This document shows, one piece after another, positions 1 through 9,761 of a DNA stretch of 64,000 nt (its first letter is position 1; each line of letters begins with the position of its first letter). The notes beneath the pieces were generated by a model. The model was not told the origin of the DNA and made no database searches. It saw nothing but the letters and a program-made list of their open reading frames with translations. A program made the translations under genes and the position numbers. This DNA comes from Rhizopus arrhizus (Eukaryota; Mucoromycota; Mucoromycetes; Mucorales; Rhizopodaceae): contig JAKZZE010000011.1 of the NCBI GenBank assembly GCA_024220505.1, positions 62,001-126,000 on the forward strand, written 5' to 3'.

Positions 1-2618
1 AAGGGCGAGGGCTTGGCACGGTTTTGAATTTTTCTAATTCATTTTCACTGGTTGGGCAATGGGAAGACGTTTTATATTTATTGATTAAGTACCTGTTCAT
101 CTTTAACATCCTGATTAATCCCTTGCTTCTTGCCGGTTCTCGGTACTTGACGTTAGGGGCGGACCAATCTCCAAAAACTAAGACAGCATCTTGGCCAAAC
201 TTTGCTTTTAAGCTACGCACCAATTTTTAATCATTCTGGTCAAAGAAGAGTTCACTTGAAAACTTCAATTTTCGAAAAGGTAAAAGTTGTAGTTTTTCTA
301 ATGCTGTACTAATAGTCTCTTTGTAATTGCTTTGCTGTGGTCGTCTACACATCTCTTTTGCCAGCTCTAGAGCTTTGCTTTTCTCACTATCATCTAGTCT
401 TTCTGAAATATGCTTTTGTTGTAACATTGTTTGTAGATAGATGGCATACAGTTGAGACTTTACAGAGCTATCAGTAGAGTAATTCTCAGGTTGAGGGAAA
501 AAACCACGGATTCGTGCTATGAACAGATTTCCATAATACAAGTTACATTTTGATCGACTCGAAAGTCAAATTCGGATTCAAGGAAATATGTTTCTTTAGG
601 CTTTGTTGTCTCGTTTCCATAATATTCATACAGAGTGATTTTTACTGATGCTCTTGTTTTAGTTTACTGTACAAACTTTTTCAAGCTTACAGAGTTGGAT
701 TCAGATCTATAAAGGATTGCTTCGGCTTTCTGATCCACAAAAGGTTGAGTTTGCTTTCTTAAAAATCTGAAGTGGCTCGAACATTTTGAACGGTTGTTCT
801 TGGTAAATATAAGTGTTTGTTTTTCTTCAATAGTGCTGGTTTTTTCATGCAGTACATCAAGTCCCGCCTTCCAGAGTCTATCAAGACACACTTGCCTTCA
901 GTGCTCTTTAAGTCGGCTTGACCTAGTCCTTCAATATGCTCTATTTGATTACTGTCCACTTTCTTTTCAGTGTTGGGTTTAGGCGACTTTCTACTTGTAT
1001 CAGTGTTTTGCTTTATTATGGAGACACCGACTCCATCTGTTTCGAGAGTTCCTTGGAACAGCAAAGACTTTTGAAATCCTTGATACTTGAACGCCTTTTT
1101 ATTTAGGTCCACGGCGGCACCCCATATCTCAAACTTACTCCCTGTTTTTGGATTCTTTTTGCTCTTGAGAACATGGTAATGGATTATTTTGCTATCCAAC
1201 GTCATGTAGCAAGAAATAAAGATGGTACGTAGCGGAAAACAAGCAAACTGTTTTGTCTGTTCAGCTTCAGACAGTTCAGCAAGTCTGGAAAAGGCTTTAA
1301 AATGGTTTTTTGGACTAGCCATAGCGTCATAGTAAATTGAGTTCTTTTGAAAGGCGTAGTCCTCTGTGTAGCTAGAGAAAACCATTTAATCGCGTTCTTG
1401 ATTGATCATTTAAAAGATCAGCTTCAGGCATCTCTTTTTTTGCGATGGCAAGCTTCACCTGATTGCAAGGTCGATAAATCTTCTTTCGGATAGCTGTTTT
1501 TATCGCTTTACTACTAGAATTGTTTGCTTGCATTTCTCCTCTGAGACTCTCTGCCTTTTCCTTCTTTTTAAATAACTTGTTTATCAAACCACGCAGCCTG
1601 TTTTCAAAATGAGCATTGATATTATTATAGTAGGCCGTTTGGATATTCGTACACTCATACAGGGCTATTTGTTGAGCATATGGTAAGTTTTGGGGAGTAT
1701 AACCAGCGTCTTCAGAGTAAGCTTCTTTACATTTTGATATAAATCGCCTATAGTTCTTGGTCGTATCATTCAGTCTTGTGCTATTTTCACCCTTTGAGAG
1801 AACAAGACTTAGAAAAACTTCAAAGAAATCCTTTTTCACAAAGTTGTTCAACGTAAAATTTTCATTTACTGCCAGTTCTTGTAAATGTATATACTTTGTG
1901 AAGGCAAAGGTATATGTAACTAGTAAATTGGTAGTGTGAACCAAATCATACAATGACTGTAAATATGTTGGTTTCCAAATATTTTTTACAGTCGTTTTAA
2001 TTGTCATCACATGCTTGCTTATCTTCTTAGAGACTTCTTTAATGTTACTTGCCTTGTCAACAGGCACAGGACAAAAACCTGACTTGACAGAAATTGCTGC
2101 TTACTTGAAAGCAGTTGGAACAGTTTTACTAGGCTTAGAGAAGTTAGACTTGTTTTAGAAGCAGTTGCGCTTGACTCTACAGCAGCAGAAGTTGATTTGG
2201 TGATACAAAAAGCAGACTTGGTTGATTCACCCAAAAGGTCTTTTAACAACAGGTGCATCAAAATTGTCACTGCTATATGCAAAATCATAGTCATCAAGAG
2301 TGATCTTATTGAACATGGTAGGTTCATCTGTTGTAGAGATACCAGTACTACTTGTAGTAGTAAATTCAGAATCTGTAGCTTTTCCTTTGCCTTTGAGCCT
2401 CTTTTGTGATCCACTCTGTGGAATACTTTCCCTACCTATGATGGGGTTTCATACGTTAGACTTACTGTTTGCCTAAATCAGGTTTGACAATGCAACTTAC
2501 TTTTTCTTTTTCTAGCTGTTACAACGGGTTGAAAGTCGTCGTCTGAGTTGTCTTCTACATATAGTTCAAACGAGTCTACAATAGTATCGATTTTGTGATC
2601 AGTGACACTTCGATCCAT
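1..2618 (-). pseudogene. Fanzor (eukaryotic TnpB-like RNA-guided nuclease), decayed copy 1, cut by window edge
   Basis: Fanzors are TnpB-superfamily nucleases guided by an omega RNA and carried by eukaryotic transposons. On the minus strand an ATG at 2618 opens an acidic, Ser/Thr-rich N-terminus; an intact-looking intron (donor at 2500, acceptor at 2436) separates exon 1 from the rest. Homology then continues in pieces: an alpha-helical N-terminal part (2067-1372), a RuvC-I segment (1385-759) with IDSGRRDLMYC near 890 where DPG is usual, a bridging part (891-664, 541-227) and a RuvC-II/zinc-finger part (about 230-1) with VFGDWSAPN and TSSHCP. Frameshifts near 2225, 1380, 840 and 541 and stops near 230 break it. 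The residues before the zinc finger read LINKYKT, where related proteins have LIDEFKT, so acidic residues are lost there, and the first zinc-finger CxxC has lost its second Cys. The C-terminal RuvC-III lies beyond the window. Family recognition is from motifs; function is dead by sequence. Confidence 0.8.
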
Positions 2619-2791
2619 TATTAGATATGGAGCCTACCGTTTTCGCTCTTAGATGACTTCTTTTGGTTTGAAGAGAATAAAGTATCCTTTTGCTTTCCTT
2701 TAATTTTCCAATGTGTTTTCACAAGTGAAATATATGAACAAAAAGAAAATGTGTCTCCAGAAATTGATTTAAATGTTAAAAAAAAGTACTC

Positions 2792-3686
2792 TCATCCCAT
2801 TTGTATAGTTGTACCTTTTGCTACCGGTTTGTTGTTCTCGATGGTAATACTCTCCTCCACACCAGCGTACTCTATAGTAGGCTCTTCAATAATAATGTCG
2901 CCTGATCTTTGCTTTTTGCCTCCTGCAAGCTTTCTTCTTTTTTGTTTGGCTGTCTTTAATGCAGCCTCATCAATAAAAACGCAGTTCTTAGTGTAACCCA
3001 GATCCGAGCCTTTCCACTTTATGAACCACTCGTATCTCGTTTGCAAGTAATTGCCAGAGTTTCTTGTCATAGGGTCGAAGGTTGGTTTCTTTATTGAAAT
3101 GAGCATGTTGTTTCTTAAGTGGTGGTTCATTTGAGACTTTGAAATTTTCAAGTCCTCAAACTGCGATTTTAGAGAATCAATAATGTCATCAGCACAAAGT
3201 TGTGAGTCATTTTCTACTATTTGTTGAGTGTGCTACTCATGCTCAGGAGTCAGTGAGTTGGGTCGGCCGGGATTTCTTTATAACTTTTTGTAAACTACCT
3301 TCCCAGTTTCTTGATAGTGTTTCCACCAGCACATAGCAGTACGAGGATTAATTCCAAGATCCTTTGCATGCAAATTCACTTTTCCTCTTTCCGTAAGACC
3401 CTCGATCATTCAGTCAATAAATATCTCTCTGGTTTGGTCGTTGTAGTCTTTGTAGACGCTGCTTTCTTGACCACTTCTATAGCCTTTTTTGTTGAATATT
3501 TTGCAGTAGTTTTTTTCTCTGCTGATTTGAGACTCAAATAGGACTTTTGGCTCAATATGATTCAAGCACTAAGTTTGGATCACTGATTTCGGTTAACACA
3601 CCTTCCATCGGATCGAAGACTCTCTCTCCATCCTTATTGTAGATATTATTGTGTTCGTCTTCATAAAAAAATGTATTTTTTGCCAT
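2792..3686 (-). pseudogene. IS630/mariner-type DDE transposase relic 1 (internally deleted)
   Basis: A minus-strand relic starts at an ATG at 3686 with an N-terminus (FFYED...NKDGE) shared in kind with the element at 35.4-36.6 kb. A helix-turn-helix-like part follows (LHAKDLGINPRTAMCWW, about 3370-3320), then the strand with the first catalytic Asp, NCVFIDEAAL, at about 2990-2960. Immediately after it the sequence jumps to a Lys-rich stretch, so most of the DDE core, including the second Asp and the Glu, is missing. Stops near 3545 and 3285 and at least one frameshift add to the decay. It lies directly upstream of, and on the same strand as, Fanzor copy 1, which fits a mariner element carrying a Fanzor gene. 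Family call is good; the boundaries are inferred. Confidence 0.65.
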
Positions 3687-3736
3687 TTTATTCAATTGTT
3701 AGAGCGAAAGGAAAGAAATAAAGCTTTTACTTCATA

Positions 3737-3810
3737 GCCGACAATAATCCCTCAATAACGCCAATTTGACTTGGCCCAAAAAGACAAAGTAAAATTTTAA
3801 GGCCGACAAT
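3737..3810. repeat. Paired GCCGACAAT direct repeats near transposase start
   Basis: GCCGACAATAAT (3737-3748) and GCCGACAATTAT (3802-3813) lie 65 bp apart just upstream of the transposase relic that starts at 3686. Sub-terminal direct repeats of this sort are common transposase-binding sites. No matching inverted copy can be checked because the other end of the element is outside the window. Confidence 0.3.
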
Positions 3811-3863
3811 TATTTGCTAGCAAACTGCCAATCGTTTTTCAGATAAAATTTACCAGCCGCACT

Positions 3864-3878
3864 GTATAAGGAATACTC
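3864..3878. repeat. Left target-site duplication of LINE insertion
   Basis: GTATAAGGAATACTC occurs here and again, identically, at 4769-4783, flanking the LINE fragment. A 15-bp perfect duplication is typical of target-primed reverse transcription. Confidence 0.85.
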
Positions 3879-4768
3879 GTGAATCAGCCTACGATGAAAG
3901 AACGCACCCATATCTTACAAGCTAAGTTCTTGCTCCGTAGTACTAATACACCAGAGGATACCCTTATTTTTAGATTACTCCCATATATTCGCACCTCTTC
4001 AAACCAATCTCAATGGTACAAGCTCACCACTTCTCCACTCTGGCGTCGATGTAGGGATATTGATCCAAACCAACTTAATAAACGACAGTTTAAAACTATT
4101 TGTCAAGCTCACCTACAAGAAACTCTCGAAAAACGCCGTACCGATACCAATTCCATCCTCCTTTCCACTTGTCGCCCCCAATTGATTGTGGATCCCATCC
4201 TCTGGCTACCGATGTCCTATGTTGAACGTAGTCGCTTAATTCGCTGGCGTATGGGTTGGTTACCCGGTGGTAGACCAAAGCCGTGTATATACCACCCCCA
4301 TGATCTACTTACTCGGTCACATGCTATTACTTGTCTAAATATGCATCGACGTCTTCAATTACCAAGCACTGTTACTGATCCTTTATCTTTTCTCCTGAAT
4401 ATCTTGCCCACTTCCAGGAAAAAGCCAACGACACAAAATCGATCGAAATATGCTGCTTGGTTTATACGTTGGCCAACCATTTGCCAAATTTTACATGAAC
4501 TTGACTATCTTCACCATGACAAGATCGCTCCTGAGGTCCCACCCCTTGGCTCTAAACTCTTGCATTGGCTTGGCCCTAATTAATCTAGTATTGTTTGTTA
4601 CTTTGTCTATCACCTCTTCCCTTCTTTACCCTTTTTCCCTTTTGCCTATCAAAAGGCTTTTAGCTCCCACCTAAATCTTGAACTGGCTCGGGCAATGCAA
4701 TAATTTCATATTATTATGTGCTCAATTTGGGTCATTAAAATTTTACAATAAATACATTATTATTAAAC
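3879..4768 (+). mobile_element. 5'-truncated LINE (non-LTR retrotransposon), family A
   Basis: This 890-bp insertion carries only the C-terminal part of the reverse-transcriptase polyprotein (open to 4583), downstream of the YADD catalytic box. It matches in kind the protein ends at 38.0-38.7 kb and 39.2-40.4 kb: shared blocks include DPILWLPM, RWRMGWLPGG and RWPTICQILHELDYL. About 185 bp of 3' UTR follow, ending in an A/T-rich tail without a long poly(A). The insertion is exactly bordered by the 15-bp duplications at 3864-3878 and 4769-4783, so its 5' truncation is original and not later decay. It is open throughout, suggesting a recent insertion. It splits the mariner-like relic whose pieces are at 4981-5255 and below 3864. 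Confidence 0.85.
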
Positions 4769-4788
4769 GTATAAGGAATACTCACTTT
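4769..4788. repeat. Overlapping target-site duplications (LINE right copy and SINE-like left copy)
   Basis: 4769-4783 is the right copy of the LINE duplication. 4773-4788 (AAGGAATACTCACTTT) is the left copy of a different 16-bp duplication, repeated at 4965-4980, that flanks the short element at 4789-4964. The two insertions therefore used nearly the same target. Confidence 0.8.
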
Positions 4789-4964
4789 TGGTCCATTCCG
4801 GACCAACACATGCGAGTCTCGTCTGTAAGATTTTTTTCTTTTCTCTGATCCGTGCATCTTATCCAATTTACTGATCGTCGGGACTTCGCCCCTATCCTAT
4901 ACGAGACTTCCCAATACTAAATTTTATTAATAAAAATGACCTAACAGCCCTTACAAAAAAAAAA
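4789..4964 (+). mobile_element. SINE-like short retroelement with poly(A) tail
   Basis: A 176-bp non-coding insert begins with a small palindrome (GGTCCATTCCGGACC) and ends in about 12 A residues. It is flanked by a perfect 16-bp duplication (4773-4788 and 4965-4980). Small size, no ORF, poly(A) and long target duplication fit a SINE mobilised by a LINE. No convincing tRNA-type A and B boxes were seen, so its origin (tRNA, 5S, other) is open. The internal part is clearly richer in G+C than the surroundings. Confidence 0.65.
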
Positions 4965-4980
4965 AAGGAATACTCACTTT

Positions 4981-5255
4981 GATATTAATGATGCCATATG
5001 AAGCAATTGCACCTAATTTAGTGGTTTTAGCTCTTGTTTTGGGTTGAGCACTAACAGATCTAGTGCCTTTATGAGGCCATACCATAGTATAACTAAAGTT
5101 GATATGGAAAGCGTATTCATCAATAAAGATACAGTTGTTCTGATAGTCCATATCTGTGTGGATAAAATTGCTCGCCCGGTTGTATCTTGCATTAATGCTT
5201 TTTTCTGAGTTTCTATCAATAGGCTCAAAATGCGACTTCTTCATTGTTGAAGCGC
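4981..5255 (-). pseudogene. IS630/mariner-type DDE transposase relic 2
   Basis: The minus strand encodes part of a DDE transposase core: a segment equivalent to the start of the catalytic domain, the strand NCIFIDEYAFHIN with the first catalytic Asp (about 5135-5100), and the following MVWPHKGTRSV and LGAIASYGIINIKV strands. The same frame resumes below 3879 once the LINE and SINE-like insertions are removed, then stops after about 9 codons. The second Asp and the Glu are absent. It is a partial copy of the same broad family as relic 1. Confidence 0.65.
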
Positions 5256-6375
5256 AGTTTTAGGTAAACTTAAGGCTTGTTCGAATAAAGAATTTTTGTA
5301 AACGATTGCATAAGTGAGCCAATTAAGCTTGCAATCCGGAAATTTCATTTGTGAGGGTTGAAAATTTCTTTTGTGTTTTGATCATTCGTTTAGTTCCAAG
5401 ATAGGAATAAATGTGAAAAGCTTGGAAGCAATGAAGTGATCGTTATAAGTCTTGCTGTTAAATCTAATCCACATTAAACAAAAGATGTGTAAAAAAGCAA
5501 ATAAATTTCCATACACAATAGGATACCAAATATCAATACAAACCATCAAACAAAGCTGATCATAAAACTAATGATAGCAATAGAATTTGTCAACCCAAAT
5601 GAACTCTCTCTTCCTCTTCTTTATGATTGTCATCATATTCATGAGTAATAGTGCATTATCATTCCTCAATCGTCGACAAGTAACTGAGCCTAATTTATAT
5701 TTGGCTTAACAAGATACTCAGAGAGAGAGAGTCACTGAGGCAACTTAATCAGAACAAAGTCAACTTTTAGAACTGACTATTCTCATATCAAGAACATAAT
5801 GATTAAGCTGTGTGATTATTGTGAATTATCATTCTTTCTTATCTAACCTTATCAGTCCACATAAAGTTACCCAAAAAATACTTTCCACGACCATTGTTTG
5901 TAGCAAAAGACTTGAATCAAATATACTTTTAGGTTTATAGTATGATTGAATGCATTATTATTTTTTTATTACTTGATAGTTTATTATATTTATGAAAGAT
6001 AATATGATGCTTTATGTGAGTGATACTAATGGTACTAGTTTCTTCATCTTGCACAAATCGTTATATAATATCAAGTCAATCCAACGGAATAAAATAATTT
6101 TTCAGATAAAAAATGCTAAAATATAGCTTACAGATGTAATCCAAAAGGATATACGAGATATTTGAGAATATCTTAAATGATAGAGTAAATTCAATGATAA
6201 AAAAAAATCATCAAAAGGTAGTGCCAATTTATAAAAATTGAAAATAAAAAAGCGGGTTCGTCTTGATCCATTTTGCAGTTTGGTCACCTTCCAATTAGCG
6301 AATGGGTATAGTCAACCACTTCTCTCAAAATCCAACAATGACTTGACCTCTTCACACTGAAGGTTTATAAAACCT
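5256..6375. other. AT-rich spacer
   Basis: No homology-supported gene was seen in this stretch. The only notable item is a 36-codon ORF at 5599-5709 listed separately. Confidence 0.5.
5599..5709 (+). CDS. Possible tiny secreted peptide ORF
   Basis: A 36-codon ORF starts with ATG and has a strongly hydrophobic N-terminus (NSLFLFFMIVIIFMSNSALS) resembling a secretion signal. A short polar tail follows and ends at TAA 5707. There is no similarity I recognise and no clear promoter. It could be chance in AT-rich DNA or the first exon of an unseen gene. Confidence 0.2.
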   Translation: MNSLFLFFMIVIIFMSNSALSFLNRRQVTEPNLYLA

Positions 6376-6730
6376 CTTTATACGCTGTCCTAAGAAATGG
6401 AGGGTTTGGTTAGATGTTTCACTTTTGTTAGTTCACATCTCAATTTTCATCAAGACGATATATGCCCGATCCTCTGGTCTTTTCAGTGGTTTACTTTTGT
6501 CGAGTACGCCGACCTCCGGTCTTTCAGCTACTGTATTTTTGTTGTCTGGTACACTCATCTGAGATTTGCTACTGACGGATTTCCTTTTATCGATAAAAAC
6601 TGGTCACCAATGCTCTGTCGCAGTTTATCACCCTAAAAAAAGAGTAGATTCGAGCTTGACAGGTATGATCAATCCACTACACTCTATTTATTTTGATTCA
6701 CACCGCTCTCAGATGTATAATTTCTTTCAT
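6376..6730 (+). mobile_element. LINE 3' fragment, family B
   Basis: This segment is recognisably the same sequence as the end of the LINE at 18.46-19.79 kb (there on the minus strand). Shared peptides include DDICPILWSFQWFTFVE and DGFPFIDK, and the nucleotide match continues into the 3' UTR (CACCGCTCTCAGA). It is more diverged than the 18.5-kb copy. No target duplication was found. Confidence 0.6.
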
Positions 6731-6750
6731 GTCTATAAATATAAAATGTT

Positions 6751-7137
6751 CTATTTGGTTGCGAAAACTTTTTCCATTGCAGATGAAAAATCATTTTCAT
6801 AATTGATATTTTCAAAGAATAAAGCTAACCCATTTGTTTTTTTTATGCCACCATGAACTCTATTAAGAGCTTTAATTATATAAATAAAATAAATCAACCT
6901 CTTCATTTCAAGCTCCTTATCAGCCACATAAAGCATACACCACATGTTACTATATATTTGTATACAATAACCATAATCAACTTTCAATACGGCCAAAGGA
7001 TACCGAATTTGTTCGGTAGTTACTAAATTAAACCGTGGGAACCCAAGGTTTTCACTATGGTTTTTTAGAGAGTAGAGCATGGCAAGCAAATTATATACAT
7101 TCTCCAAATGTACACATTCAAATATTGTCAGAACCAT
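6751..7137 (-). CDS. Hypothetical protein or relic
   Basis: A 128-codon minus-strand ORF with no family I recognise. The reading frame continues upstream to about 7290 through one TGA near 7180, with protein-like composition, so this may be the end of a longer gene broken by one nonsense change or an exon with an unrecognised intron. There are no clear domains, signal peptide or membrane segments. It could equally be a chance ORF. Confidence 0.25.
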   Translation of the reverse strand: MVLTIFECVHLENVYNLLAMLYSLKNHSENLGFPRFNLVTTEQIRYPLAVLKVDYGYCIQIYSNMWCMLYVADKELEMKRLIYFIYIIKALNRVHGGIKKTNGLALFFENINYENDFSSAMEKVFATK

Positions 7138-7299
7138 TTCTCTTTTTTCTAATACTAAGTATGGCCAAAGAGAAAACCCAGCTTTTCAGAATCTAATTGT
7201 AGGATTGTTAGATTCCAGTAAAGTTATAAATGACAATGTATTCATTAAACTTCTTTCCCCTGCCTTTAAAGGAAAGCTTGCAACGCTTAATTTAAACCA

Positions 7300-8051
7300 A
7301 AATGAAGTATAAATAGAGAGAATCCAAGTACATTTCCAATATCAAAGAACAGGAATAGGATCTTCCTTCTCTGCTGATTATCGTAATAAAGCGCCACTAT
7401 TCAGTATAGCGTAGATATCGCTAGACAAAGAGCAAAAAGATTAAAACCCCCAGATGTCACTCACTTGGAGCTGATTCCTTTATTAATATGTGCAATATCA
7501 TTGTAAATTAAAAAATAATCTACAACACAACACCTTGACTTACCTTTTGCATTCAGAGACCATAAAGTTCTTTAAACAGAATTATAGATATTCATAAAAC
7601 ACTCTATTTATTTAAATTGAAATGATTGTCGGTATCTTTTCAAACAAGACACTTTAATATCAGGAATGGTTTATAATATTTAACAATAAAGTCAGTTTCA
7701 ATACATGTTTTTTTTTTTCTAAATAAATAAAGTAAATAAATTTTATTAAGATTTATCATGTAAATTTGAAACTTGAGTAGCTAATAAAGAGTCTCTTTTT
7801 ATGACATGCTTTTTTTTGTGATCAAATAAAAAGGTGCCAGCTGGTCTGCCTTGTGGATCAATCTCACTAAAATCGGAGATTCAAATTTACGAAAAATTTG
7901 CCTGAATATAAGCAGTTGTATTTAGTGACATAAATGATCTTGATGTTCGGAAAGTTGTCAATAAACTCTTTTTTTTTTTTATATAAATTTGCCGTTTCTT
8001 TTTTTTTTTTCTTTTTCTTTTTTTTTCCATTCTTGTTAAAATAATAGAGCC
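7300..8051. other. AT-rich spacer before BAR-SH3 gene
   Basis: Long A/T tracts, including pyrimidine-rich stretches at 7970-8030 just upstream of the BAR-SH3 start codon; no gene seen. It probably contains the promoter of the downstream gene. Confidence 0.5.
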
Positions 8052-9697
8052 ATGATAAAGAACCTTGGAAGATTTAAGCAGGTAATAATAACACTTTCTC
8101 TTTTGTATCTGAAAATTAAATAAATAATTTATTAATAATAAAAAAAATAATAAATAATAGTGGACAGGAGAAAAGTTTGGAGGGGCCAAGGTGACTTTAC
8201 AGACAGAAGACTTTCAGAAACTAGAACAAGAAACAGAACATAGAAGAGAAGGATATGAAAATATTGTGTCAGCTTGTGATATATTATATCGATATTTGTT
8301 AAAAAAGAAACCATCACCAGAAGATAATAAAAATAAACTGATGCCTTATGAAGCACTTGGTACTTGTTTATATCATTATGGAACTGTATTCCCTGAAGAT
8401 TCTGCTTTAGGTAAGTTGATTCAGATAATTATTGTATTCTAAAAACTTATTTATCATCTTTATAGGTATCGCTTTAATTCATTTGGGACAAACTGAGACT
8501 CGTATTGCAGCACTTCAAGAAGTACTGGCAAATGAAGTCAAGAATAAATACATGTCAGTGTTAGAAAGTGGATTACAAGAATACAAGGATTATGATTCAC
8601 TCAGAAAGAAATTGGAGCTAAAAAGATTAGATTACGATTCAAAATTAAATAGACTCAGTAAAGCAAAAAAAGAGAAACCTGAATTAGAGCAAGAAATGCA
8701 AGGAGCAAAGATCAAGTATGAAGACACTGAACATGATTTAATACAAAAGATGGCTTATCTTCAAGAATTTGAGGTAAAGTTGACTAGCTGATGAATAAGA
8801 TACTAAAGGATGAACTACAGAATGAACATAGAGATGCACTACTTCGTCTTTTAGAAGCACAATGTGATTATCACAGTCAAGCAAAAGAGTTATTAGAAAG
8901 TATCAAACAAGATTGGGGAAGAGGCTCTAGTTCTGATCCAACAGAAGTTATGGGGAAAGTGATGATGGCAAGAAATGATAGTCCGATATGTACAAGTAGT
9001 AGTATACAAGGTGAGATGAATATTATCCGTAAGGTTATTTCAATATGAGCTCAAACTTAAAACAGAGTCCAAATTTGAAAAGTACAGGAAGGCTTCATTT
9101 GATTTTAATGGTCAAAATGACGACGAGATATCTTTCAAGACTGGAGATTTAATCACAGTGATTGACGAGATCGATAAAGGTTGGTGGGTAGGTGAAGCTA
9201 ACGGTAAACGAGGAATATTCCCAGTTAATTACACTGAAGAATATGATGATACTCATCATCGTCGTGATTCGGTATCAACAAATCATAGTAACAGTAGTTC
9301 TGAATCAGCCATGAAGCCAAGAAGAACTTCAAGCATTCGACAAAGACCTCCACCACCTCCACCCTCTTTATCTTCCCCTCATATCAATAATAATAACAAT
9401 AATAATAATAATAATAATAATAATACCAATCATAATTCCCAAGCATCACTTAAACGTGTGTCAAGTATTCATTATCCAACACCAACATCTACATCGAGTC
9501 AACCATTACCCATGCCTACACCCATGACACAAACAATCTCTGCACCTGATGTTATTTCCAGACATCACTCTATGCCTCCTCCTCCACCTCCGCCTGCTAC
9601 AAATGTGACTCGACAGCGATCGACTGCCATTCGGCCCCCTCCTCCACCTCCACCTGTTCGATCAAACACAATTACGAATCGTGTAGCTTTTGAATAA
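8052..9697 (+). CDS. Endophilin-like BAR and SH3 domain protein
   Basis: The product is predicted to bend membranes during endocytosis, with the BAR domain binding curved membrane and the SH3 domain recruiting proline-rich partners. Five exons: 8052-8081, 8161-8410, 8466-8773, 8809-9010, 9066-9697, giving about 473 aa; intron 3 is only 35 nt. The first exon plus start of exon 2 encode an endophilin-type amphipathic N-terminus ending WTGEKFGGA, which supports the ATG at 8052. Residues about 15-255 form the helical BAR domain. The SH3 domain follows ([15 protein letters not shown] ... [18 protein letters not shown], about 275-330). The tail has a run of about 12 Asn from AAT repeats and several PPPPPP stretches, which could bind SH3 or profilin. 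It ends 64 bp from the convergent pseudokinase gene. Confidence 0.9.
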
Positions 9698-9761
9698 TAC
9701 AACAATAATAAAATGGATTCTTTTTAATAATAATCTATATTCTAATTATATTACAACTATG

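Noticed and set aside
24..230. Plus-strand ORF at the left edge
   Set aside because: Its complement reads as the Fanzor RuvC-II/zinc-finger segment, which is the supported interpretation.
9388..9424. AAT trinucleotide array as a repeat locus
   Set aside because: It is in frame and encodes a poly-Asn linker of the BAR-SH3 protein; ordinary low-complexity coding sequence.
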